A DNA stretch of 6,657 bases, from assembly GCA_016744555.1 (NCBI GenBank), contig JADGED010000133.1:1-6657 (forward strand), read 5' to 3'. Of this stretch, positions 1-5,513 are shown in pieces (positions within the stretch are counted from its first letter, which is position 1; each line of letters opens with the position of its first letter). Position numbers and translations under genes: made by a program. This DNA comes from Desulfuromonadaceae bacterium (GTDB taxonomy: Bacteria; Desulfobacterota; Desulfuromonadia; Desulfuromonadales; Geopsychrobacteraceae). The notes below the pieces were generated by a model. That model saw only the letters and a list, made by a program, of their open reading frames with translations. It did no database searches and was not told where the DNA came from.

Positions 1-73
1 AAACTTTCCCTGCCATTTCCATTTTCATAGCAAACACGTGGCAGTATCTACAAATAAACAGGCAGGTCAAAAC

Positions 74-109
74 AAACACTATTCTATAATCAGCCCCATG
101 ACTATTCAA
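74..109 (-). promoter_or_regulatory. Candidate sigma70 promoter for a gene leaving the left edge
   Basis: Read leftward, TTGAAT (109-104) is followed after exactly 17 bases by TAGAAT (86-81), which matches the -10 consensus at five of six positions and the -35 at four of six. Transcription would start near 74. It would run toward an ATG at 28-26 that opens a frame (MKMEMAGKV) still open at the window edge, with further in-frame ATGs at 22 and 16. There is no good Shine-Dalgarno sequence before any of the three. A second, poorer match (TTGACC at 70-65, GATACT at 48-43, 16-base spacer) lies closer in. The region is downstream of the operon terminator, so a new leftward transcription unit is plausible, but nine codons are too few to call a gene. 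Confidence 0.3.
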
Positions 110-153
110 GGGATAAATAGCTGAATAAATAAATGTCACCAATAAAAAAGTAT

Positions 154-180
154 AAAAAAAGCCCCCGACTACTCGGGGGC
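154..180 (-). terminator. Intrinsic terminator of the oxidoreductase operon
   Basis: On the minus strand a perfect 8-bp GC-rich stem (GCCCCCGA / TCGGGGGC, 180-161) with a four-base loop GTAG is followed directly by seven T residues (160-154). It lies 34 bases past the stop codon of the beta-gamma gene, so it ends the leftward operon. On the plus strand the stem is followed by a mixed TAATAATATT rather than a T run, so it should act mainly in the leftward direction. Confidence 0.93.
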
Positions 181-214
181 TAATAATATTCATCAGATTT
201 ACATTATTCTCTTT

Positions 215-1630
215 TTAAAGATTCTCAGCTACTTCCCAACCGGCTCTAAGCGCCTTAATGTTGGTTTCAACTAAAGCTGGCTTTTTGAATGTTTCGGTCA
301 AGAAAGCCTCAAGGTCGGCTAATTTAAACATTGCGGCCTTACGAGCTATAAAGCCAAGGACTACAACGTTTGCCGCCTTTGCCGTACCGGCTTCTGTAGC
401 GAGTTCAGTCGCAGGCAACGCAAAAACGCTACCTTTAAGATCAGCGGGCACTTGATCAATCAGGGAACTATTATAAATAATCATTCCACCTTCAGGGACT
501 AATGGGCCAAATTTTTCCAATGATGGACGATTTAATGCCACCAAAACATCGGGCAACTCAACCACTGGAGAACCAATGGTATTTTTGCTAACAACTACAG
601 AGCTGTTAGCAACGCCACCACGCATTTCTGGACCATAGGATGGCAACCAAGTAACTTCCATATTGTGCTGCATTGATAGTTGCGCCATCATCATTCCTAG
701 TGACAACACCCCTTGACCGCCGAAACCAGCGAACTTAAACTGTGTGGCATCTTTGTCCATATCAATTTGCGCATCACTGCTGCTATCATCTGCTTCTAAT
801 CCCAGCTGCTTGGCTATAGCAGAGAACTCGACCCGCTCACATCGCCGCTCAACCGCATCACGCTCGTCAGTCATATCCTTGAAAACACCAAATGGATACT
901 GCTTGGAGACAACATCATCGATCCATTCGCAAGCTTCTTTGGTGTCTTTTTTCCAGTTGGTCGGACACTGCGATAAGACTTCGATAAACACATAACCTTT
1001 TTTATCGCGCTGAATCTCCAACCCTTTTTTGATCACTTTGATTGCTTGCCGAACATTACGTGGGCTATTCACGCCAACTCTAGCAACCAATGTTGGCGCT
1101 TCTAAGCCAGCCATCATTTCAGCCATCCGCAATGGGTAGCCATCATTCTTAACTGTTCGGCCAGTCGGAGACGTGGTTGAGGTTTGGTCTATCAGCGTAG
1201 TCGGGGCGAGCTGGCCACCGGTCATGCCGTAAGTATTATTATTAACAAAAAAGACGATCATATTTTCGCCACGGTTAGCCGCATGAATCGCATTACTGGT
1301 ACCAATTGCCGCCAAGTCACCGTCGCCCTGATAGGAGATAGTAACACCATCGGGGTTCGCTCGACTGACACCGGTAGCCACAGCTGAGGCCCGACCATGA
1401 GCTGCAGAAACAGCAGCACTTTCAAAGTAGTAGTAAATAAATACGCCACAACCAACCGGGCCAACAAAAATAGCCTTATCTTGCAAGCCAAGTTCGGTCA
1501 ATTGATCGGCAATAATTTTATTCAGAGTTCCGTGACCACAACCAGGGCAATAGTGGGTGGTCTTTTGCATGCTCGGCTTACGTTCGAATGTGTCGAAAAA
1601 GGCCGGAGATTTTTCGTATACTTTAGCCAT
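215..1630 (-). CDS. 2-oxoacid:ferredoxin oxidoreductase, fused beta-gamma subunit
   Basis: Catalytic thiamine-diphosphate subunit of a cytoplasmic 2-oxoacid:ferredoxin oxidoreductase, fused to the gamma subunit (471 aa). Residues about 20-250 form the beta domain, with a CPGCGHG motif at 28-34, the ThDP/Mg motif GDGD (102-105) ending in NNNTYGMTGGQ (130-140), and four cysteines (28, 31, 61, 222) spaced like the proximal [4Fe-4S] ligands of related enzymes. A charged linker (about 251-296) leads to the gamma domain, with FAGFGGQGVLS (300-310) and GPEMRGGVANSS (333-344). No separate gamma gene is present, which fits the fusion. The start is ATG at 1630: AAGGAGG (1643-1637) sits six bases before it, and the longer frame from TTG at 1666 would place this ribosome site inside the coding region. 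It overlaps the alpha gene by eight bases (ATGGCTAA), suggesting translational coupling. The substrate could be a branched-chain, aryl or dicarboxylic 2-oxoacid. The family call is very sure, the substrate is not. Confidence 0.95.
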   Translation of the reverse strand: MAKVYEKSPAFFDTFERKPSMQKTTHYCPGCGHGTLNKIIADQLTELGLQDKAIFVGPVGCGVFIYYYFESAAVSAAHGRASAVATGVSRANPDGVTISYQGDGDLAAIGTSNAIHAANRGENMIVFFVNNNTYGMTGGQLAPTTLIDQTSTTSPTGRTVKNDGYPLRMAEMMAGLEAPTLVARVGVNSPRNVRQAIKVIKKGLEIQRDKKGYVFIEVLSQCPTNWKKDTKEACEWIDDVVSKQYPFGVFKDMTDERDAVERRCERVEFSAIAKQLGLEADDSSSDAQIDMDKDATQFKFAGFGGQGVLSLGMMMAQLSMQHNMEVTWLPSYGPEMRGGVANSSVVVSKNTIGSPVVELPDVLVALNRPSLEKFGPLVPEGGMIIYNSSLIDQVPADLKGSVFALPATELATEAGTAKAANVVVLGFIARKAAMFKLADLEAFLTETFKKPALVETNIKALRAGWEVAENL

Positions 1631-2678
1631 TGGAAGCCTCCTTAAGACATTTTTCTGCCTGCTCAACTAATTCATCTATTCCGGGTAAGTTACCACCAAC
1701 GCGGCCATACCAAGTTACCGGATTATGCGGCAGGGACAAACGTACATCTTCAATAAATTGGCCACGACTTAGTTCGACCGATAAAACCGGAACATCCGCT
1801 TTAACCGTTTGTTGTAAAATTTTCTCTGGGAATGGCCACAGAGTTTGTGGACGTACCAAGGTTGCTGCTACCCCTTTAGCATTAAGGGCATCAACGACAC
1901 TACGTAACATACGGCCAACGATACCGTAGCCAGTCAAGACGATTTCTGGCTCATCAGATCCATAAACTTCGGCCTTAGCTTCGGCATCACATATCTGCCG
2001 GTATTTTTCGTGCAAGCCATTGATATGTTTTTCCATATCGTCGAAATCGAGGTAGATAGAGGTAACTAAATTGTCATTACTCTCTGGTTTAGAATCGAGG
2101 GCCCAAGACTTATCGCTACGGAAGGTTTTTTCTTCCCGAACATCGATCGGTTCCATCATCTGACCTAAGGTCGCATCGGTAAGTAAAAATACCGGGGTAC
2201 GCCATTTATCGGCAAGGTCAAATGCTTCAATTGTCATCCGGTAGGTCTCTTCAACTGATGAAGGTGCAAGGACAATATTGCGGTAATCGCCATGGCCACC
2301 ACCTTTTACAACTTGATAATAATCACTTTGCTCAGGACCAATATTACCAAGGCCGGGTCCAACTCGCTGCACATCAACAATTACACAAGGTAGTTGTGCA
2401 CCAGCAAGGTAAGAAATACCTTCCATCTTCAAGCTGATACCAGGGCCAGAACTAGCGGTCATAACTCGCTGACCAGAAGAAGCTGCACCAAATACCATAT
2501 TAACGGCACCAACTTCACACTCGGCCTGAACAAAAACTTTATCTAGCGGCAAAAAATATTCGCTCGCAGCGTGAGCAATCTCACTTGCTGGAGTAATTGG
2601 GTAACCATAATAGGCATCGCAACCGGCAACTAAAGCACCAATTATTACCGCCTCGTTTCCCTTTACTAATTTTTTCAA
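1623..2678 (-). CDS. vorB: 2-oxoacid:ferredoxin oxidoreductase alpha subunit, VorB type
   Basis: Alpha subunit of the same oxidoreductase (351 aa, the usual length for VorB/KorA). It carries the pyrimidine-binding half of the thiamine diphosphate site and the C-terminal transketolase-like domain. Visible marks are MKKLVKGNEA at the N-terminus, YPITP (26-30), QAECEVGAVN (51-60) whose E55 I align with the glutamate that activates ThDP in pyruvate:ferredoxin oxidoreductase, the SSGPGISLKMEG loop (76-87), GPGLGNIGPEQSDYYQ (107-122), KGGGHGDYR (125-133) and the domain II segment EIVLTGYGIVGRML (245-258). The N-terminus and these loops are closest, from memory, to proteins named 3-methyl-2-oxobutanoate dehydrogenase subunit VorB. 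That name does not prove the substrate. Translation starts at TTG: the family N-terminus begins there, AGGAGA precedes it, and a stop lies seven codons upstream with no ATG between. It is separated from the ferredoxin gene by a structured 155-base gap. Confidence 0.93.
   Translation of the reverse strand: MKKLVKGNEAVIIGALVAGCDAYYGYPITPASEIAHAASEYFLPLDKVFVQAECEVGAVNMVFGAASSGQRVMTASSGPGISLKMEGISYLAGAQLPCVIVDVQRVGPGLGNIGPEQSDYYQVVKGGGHGDYRNIVLAPSSVEETYRMTIEAFDLADKWRTPVFLLTDATLGQMMEPIDVREEKTFRSDKSWALDSKPESNDNLVTSIYLDFDDMEKHINGLHEKYRQICDAEAKAEVYGSDEPEIVLTGYGIVGRMLRSVVDALNAKGVAATLVRPQTLWPFPEKILQQTVKADVPVLSVELSRGQFIEDVRLSLPHNPVTWYGRVGGNLPGIDELVEQAEKCLKEASNG
1637..1643 (-). promoter_or_regulatory. 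Ribosome binding site fixing the beta-gamma start
   Basis: AAGGAGG, a full match to the anti-Shine-Dalgarno sequence, lies within the 3' end of the alpha gene and six bases before the ATG at 1630. It decides in favour of ATG 1630 over the in-frame TTG at 1666. Confidence 0.88.
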
Positions 2679-2685
2679 AACAGTT

Positions 2686-2691
2686 TCTCCT
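2686..2691 (-). promoter_or_regulatory. Ribosome binding site for the TTG start of the alpha subunit
   Basis: AGGAGA lies seven bases before the TTG at 2678. An in-frame TAA at 2699-2697 and the absence of any ATG between it and 2678 leave TTG as the only sensible start. The site lies about 20 bases outside the inverted repeat, so the hairpin need not hide it. Confidence 0.8.
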
Positions 2692-2711
2692 GTTGTTTAC
2701 AAACTAAAGCG

Positions 2712-2826
2712 TTAGCCACCAAGACACCAAGAGCACCAAGGAAATCCAGATCAAAAGCCCTTTTTAGGGTTAAAACCCTTAACGGTTTTTAGAACTTCTT
2801 GGTGTACTTGGAGCCTTGGTGGCCAA
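2712..2826. repeat. Long imperfect inverted repeat built from CACCAAG units
   Basis: Two 32-base arms (2712-2743 and 2795-2826) are complementary at 25 of 32 positions. In the mRNA sense three further positions form G-U pairs, giving 28 of 32 paired around a 51-base loop. The left arm contains three CACCAAG heptamers (from 2717, 2725 and 2734); the right arm has three matching copies on the other strand, one altered to CTCCAAG. The loop holds a small dyad, AGGGTT-AA-AACCCT (2766-2779). The element starts seven bases after the ferredoxin stop and ends about 20 bases before the alpha ribosome site. Without it the two genes would be about 40 bases apart, a normal operon spacing. No T run follows, so it is not a standard terminator. 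From memory it resembles dispersed intergenic repeats seen in deltaproteobacterial genomes. It may be a REP- or MITE-like insert or an mRNA-stability element. Confidence 0.85.
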
Positions 2827-2833
2827 TAGTCTT

Positions 2834-3049
2834 TTAAGGCTTCACCAGAGTAATTGCACCCGGCTCTGGACAGATCAAATAGCAGTTGGCGCAACCGATA
2901 CAATCATCGTTGGCCACCACCGTTGTTGGGTAACCTAAAACGTTAATTTTATCGGAAGCAACTAGGGTCCCTTTTGGGCAGTGAATAATACACAGGCCAC
3001 AGGCTTTGCATAGATCGGCATGTACTGTTACCGAGGGTTTATCGCTCAA
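2834..3049 (-). CDS. 2[4Fe-4S] ferredoxin, delta subunit of the oxidoreductase
   Basis: Small electron-transfer subunit (71 aa) of the adjacent 2-oxoacid oxidoreductase. It carries two complete bacterial ferredoxin motifs: C14-x2-C17-x2-C20-x3-C24-P and C50-x2-C53-x2-C56-x3-C60-P. These should hold two [4Fe-4S] clusters passing electrons between the cluster in the beta domain and a free ferredoxin. Length and position next to the alpha gene fit the delta subunit (KorD/VorC-like) better than a soluble ferredoxin, though a soluble one cannot be excluded. The start is TTG at 3049: AAGGAG lies seven bases upstream, an in-frame TGA lies eight codons upstream, and no other Met codon occurs in the frame. 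The TTG overlaps the synthetase stop as TTGA, suggesting coupled translation. There is no signal peptide, so it should be cytoplasmic. Confidence 0.93.
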   Translation of the reverse strand: MSDKPSVTVHADLCKACGLCIIHCPKGTLVASDKINVLGYPTTVVANDDCIGCANCYLICPEPGAITLVKP

Positions 3050-4722
3050 GATTGTTCTCCTTCTTCGTTCTCAGCAAAAACTGCTGTTTTTATATCGAGT
3101 TCAGCGCAAGCAAGTTCGCGCAGTTTATATTTTTGTATTTTACCGCTTGCGGTCATTGGGTACGCATCTAAGAAAAATACATGCTTCGGCTTTTTATATG
3201 GGGCGATACGGTTTCTGGTAAAATCGACAACATCGGCTTCGGTAATATCGGAGTCCGCTTTTTTAATGATAAATGCACCAACAACTTCACCATATTTTTC
3301 GTCTGGAATACCGGCGATCTGAACGTCTAGAATACCTTCCATTGTATAAAGGAATTCTTCAATTTCACGGGGGTAAATATTTTCACCGCCGCGAATAATT
3401 ACATCTTTAATCCGTCCGGTGATTTTATAATATCCATCAGCATCAACTTCAGCTTGATCCCCCGAGTGGAGCCAACCATCAGCATCTATAGCTTCTGCGG
3501 TACGGTCAGGCATATTGTAATAACCTGTCATAACATTGTAACCACGGCAACAAAGCTCACCACGTTCGCCGACACCAACTTCTTTGCCACTATCTGGGTC
3601 AACCAACTTAACCTCAATCTCTGGCAATGCGGCACCTACGGTACCAGTTCTCTGAGCGATTGAATCGTCGGTACGAGTTTGGGTGATTACCGGTGAAGCC
3701 TCAGTTAAACCGTAGGCGATGGTAATATCGGTACAATGCATCTTATCTATTACCTGACGCATAGTCTCTTCTGGGCATGGAGAACCAGCCATAATACCAG
3801 TGCGCAGAGACTTAAGATCAAACATATCAAACATAGGATGATCTAGTTCGGCAATAAACATGGTTGGCACGCCATAAACGGCGGTACACTTCTCTTTTTG
3901 TACTGCGGCTAAAACCATTACCGGATCAAATGCTTCAAGCGGAACCAATGTCGCGCCATGACCTAATGCGGCCATAACACCAAGAACACAACCAAAACAG
4001 TGAAACAGCGGTACTGGCAAACACAACCGATCGGCTTCACCAAACTTTTGTCGCTCACCAATATAGTAACCATTATTCAAAATATTGTAATGGCTAAGCA
4101 TTACCCCCTTTGGGAAACCAGTGGTTCCAGAGGTGTACTGCATATTGACCACTTCGTGGCAGTCAAGAGAAGCCTTAATATTATTATAGCGCTCATCCCC
4201 ACACTGGTTACCAAGCACCATTAACTCACGAGAATTATACATGCCACGATGCTTTTCTTGGCCAATATAAATTACCGAACGCAACTCGGGAAACTTCTTA
4301 CTTCGCAGGTGACCACGCTGGCAGGTTTTGAGCTCTGGAATCAGCTCATTTATCGTCTGTAGATAATCGTGATCACGAAAGTTGCCAATCAAGGCTAAGG
4401 CCTTCAGGTCGGCTTGCTTGATTACATATTCGAGCTCAAAACTGCGGTATTGCGTATTGATGGTTACCAGCACAGCCCCGATTTTGGCGGTGGCAAACAT
4501 AAAGGTAGTCCAGTCGGGCACATTAGTAGCCCAGATGCCGACATTATCACCTTTACCAATTCCGGTAGCCAAAAGGCCTTTAGCTAAATCATCAACCCGC
4601 TTATTGAAGTCACTGTAAGTCCAGCGCAGATTACGATCTGGATAAACGATGAACTCATTATCTGGAATTCGCTTAACCTGATCCTCAAAATAAGCGCCAA
4701 TAGTCTTCTTTGTATAGGGCAC
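3046..4722 (-). CDS. AMP-forming acyl-CoA synthetase, ACSF2-like
   Basis: Class I adenylate-forming enzyme (558 aa) that should activate a free carboxylic acid with ATP and CoA to acyl-CoA, AMP and pyrophosphate. All core motifs are intact: P-loop YTSGTTGFPKG (196-206), YGLTE (337-341), the ribose-binding aspartate in HSGD (D422), the hinge region GRIKDVIIRGGENIYPREIE (436-455) and the catalytic lysine K528 in TASGKIQKYK. N-terminal and middle segments (for example LPELKT-type text near 127-147 and SHYNILNN at 210-217) look most like medium-chain ligases of the ACSF2 type. Substrate prediction beyond short- or medium-chain, branched or aryl acids is not possible here. The start is GTG at 4722 with GGGAGG seven bases upstream, 14 bases after the regulator stop. 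The stop overlaps the ferredoxin start. Being sandwiched between a ligand-sensing regulator and an acyl-CoA-using oxidoreductase suggests that its product feeds that enzyme. The C-terminal acidic tail (EENEEGEQS-like, last 10 residues) is unremarkable. Confidence 0.94.
   Translation of the reverse strand: MPYTKKTIGAYFEDQVKRIPDNEFIVYPDRNLRWTYSDFNKRVDDLAKGLLATGIGKGDNVGIWATNVPDWTTFMFATAKIGAVLVTINTQYRSFELEYVIKQADLKALALIGNFRDHDYLQTINELIPELKTCQRGHLRSKKFPELRSVIYIGQEKHRGMYNSRELMVLGNQCGDERYNNIKASLDCHEVVNMQYTSGTTGFPKGVMLSHYNILNNGYYIGERQKFGEADRLCLPVPLFHCFGCVLGVMAALGHGATLVPLEAFDPVMVLAAVQKEKCTAVYGVPTMFIAELDHPMFDMFDLKSLRTGIMAGSPCPEETMRQVIDKMHCTDITIAYGLTEASPVITQTRTDDSIAQRTGTVGAALPEIEVKLVDPDSGKEVGVGERGELCCRGYNVMTGYYNMPDRTAEAIDADGWLHSGDQAEVDADGYYKITGRIKDVIIRGGENIYPREIEEFLYTMEGILDVQIAGIPDEKYGEVVGAFIIKKADSDITEADVVDFTRNRIAPYKKPKHVFFLDAYPMTASGKIQKYKLRELACAELDIKTAVFAENEEGEQS
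3057..3062 (-). promoter_or_regulatory. Ribosome binding site for the TTG start of the ferredoxin
   Basis: AAGGAG, seven bases before the TTG at 3049 and inside the last codons of the synthetase gene. It supports a start codon that gene finders can miss, because the frame contains no ATG or GTG that would leave the first cluster motif intact. Confidence 0.8.
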
Positions 4723-4729
4723 GTTGTTT

Positions 4730-4735
4730 CCTCCC
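4730..4735 (-). promoter_or_regulatory. Ribosome binding site for the GTG start of the synthetase
   Basis: GGGAGG, seven bases before GTG 4722 and immediately after the TAA stop of the regulator (4739-4737). It supports the GTG start and tight coupling of the two genes. Confidence 0.8.
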
Positions 4736-4736
4736 T

Positions 4737-5312
4737 TTATAGTGGGGCGTATACCACCGCAAGAATGCGGGCTGTACCGCCGGTGGCATGAACATTATGA
4801 GGAACTATGGAATCGTAATAAAGACTATCACCAGCATCAAGTTGGTACACCGTCTTGCCATAGTTAATTTCGATATGGCCACTAAGGACGTAGATAAACT
4901 CTTCCCCTTCGTGGGTTGACAATGTGGCCTCTTCGGCAGTAGATGGCTCTACATCAATAACAAATGGCTCCATGTTACGATCTTGTTTACCGGCACCAAG
5001 TGAATGGAAAGCAAGGTTACTACCCTCGGCGTGAGATGCTTGACCGGAAAAACGGATCACATCCTCAGATTGCCCACCTTTGATCAATAGAGCACCTTCA
5101 TGCGGTTCATCATCAATCAAAGTCCCTAGACGCATGCCAAGTGCCCGAGCAATAGCCATTAACGGTGCCAAAGATGGGATATGTTCGCCGCCTTCAATCC
5201 GCGCTAAAAGATCGACCGGACATTGGCTTTGTTCAGCCAGTTGTTCAAGAGACATTTCCCGCATTTCTCGAAGCTGTTTAATTTTCAGTCCGAGCTTATT
5301 GGTATCAGACAT
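4737..5312 (-). CDS. XRE-family transcriptional regulator with C-terminal cupin sensor
   Basis: Probable DNA-binding regulator of this operon (191 aa). Residues about 9-64 form an XRE/Cro-type helix-turn-helix (KIKQLREMREMSLEQLAEQS at 10-29, then the recognition region and ARIEGGEHIPSLAPLMAIA). Residues about 115-189 form a cupin barrel with HEGEEFIYVLSG (134-145) and GDSLYYDSIVPHNV (161-174). In the first cupin motif H134, E138 and G145 are kept, but the usual first histidine is S132; H172 serves in the second motif. Metal binding is therefore uncertain, and the pocket may bind a small organic ligand. The start is ATG at 5312: AGGAGA lies six bases upstream, and the longer in-frame start, TTG at 5327, would place that site in the coding region. 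It leads the operon, 14 bases before the synthetase, so autoregulation is likely. Whether it represses or activates cannot be told. Confidence 0.92.
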   Translation of the reverse strand: MSDTNKLGLKIKQLREMREMSLEQLAEQSQCPVDLLARIEGGEHIPSLAPLMAIARALGMRLGTLIDDEPHEGALLIKGGQSEDVIRFSGQASHAEGSNLAFHSLGAGKQDRNMEPFVIDVEPSTAEEATLSTHEGEEFIYVLSGHIEINYGKTVYQLDAGDSLYYDSIVPHNVHATGGTARILAVVYAPL

Positions 5313-5318
5313 AGCAGT

Positions 5319-5324
5319 TCTCCT
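5319..5324 (-). promoter_or_regulatory. Ribosome binding site fixing the regulator start
   Basis: AGGAGA, six bases before ATG 5312. It overlaps the codons right after the in-frame TTG at 5327, which rules that TTG out as the real start. Confidence 0.87.
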
Positions 5325-5379
5325 CAAAAATCATTATTTATTGTTTTTAAATTTTACTGTTTTCCGAATTGGTTAACGA

Positions 5380-5408
5380 AATATAGATTCACTACAGATA
5401 GGCGTTAA
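5380..5408 (-). promoter_or_regulatory. Candidate sigma70 promoter for the regulator-led operon
   Basis: TTAACG (5408-5403) and TATATT (5385-5380) are separated by 17 bases, matching the -35 consensus at four and the -10 consensus at five of six positions. Transcription would start near 5373, giving a leader of about 60 bases before ATG 5312. It lies in the only sizeable gap upstream of the regulator. The surrounding sequence is AT-rich, so chance matches are possible. Confidence 0.45.
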
Positions 5409-5428
5409 AGAATCAAAAGGCTAAGGCT

Positions 5429-5442
5429 TTTTAAATTTAAAA
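5429..5442. promoter_or_regulatory. AT-only palindrome upstream of the regulator promoter
   Basis: TTTTAAATTTAAAA is a perfect 14-base palindrome about 20 bases upstream of the candidate -35 box. That position would suit an activator or an upstream-element role. It could also be a site for the XRE-cupin protein, or merely part of the AT-rich tail of the upstream gene. The rest of the gap (5313-5513) contains no gene and no convincing intrinsic terminator; only a weak ATTTTA/TAAAAT dyad spans the upstream stop codon. Confidence 0.3.
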
Positions 5443-5513
5443 CCATTAAAGCAAACTTCTCTATCAGCCGACTTTACTGTAGCAGACCTTTATCCTTTAT
5501 TTTACAGATAAAA

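Noticed and set aside
99..125. Rightward ATG frame of eight codons with a TATAAT (85-90) just before it
   Set aside because: The frame ends after eight codons, there is no -35 box at a proper distance and no ribosome site, and the TATAAT lies too close to the ATG. It looks like chance in AT-rich sequence.
1631..1666. Longer form of the beta-gamma protein from TTG 1666
   Set aside because: The extra 12 codons contain the AAGGAGG ribosome site itself and encode a non-family N-terminus. ATG 1630 is the better start.
2712..2826. The inverted repeat as an intrinsic terminator or a CRISPR array
   Set aside because: No T run follows the stem in the direction of transcription. The heptamers have 8-9 base periods without spacers, unlike CRISPR repeats.
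3006..3322. Overlapping plus-strand open frames opposite the synthetase and ferredoxin genes
   Set aside because: They are antisense to well-conserved coding regions, have no family motifs and no ribosome sites, and are explained as shadows of the real reading frames.
5313..5327. Longer form of the regulator from TTG 5327
   Set aside because: The added codons are the AGGAGA ribosome site. ATG 5312 is well placed behind it.
5413..5432. AAAAGGCTAAGGCTTTT as a terminator for the PaaK-like gene
   Set aside because: The dyad pairs only five outer bases plus two inner ones around a G-G mismatch, is mostly A-T, and lacks a GC-rich core, so it is too weak to call.
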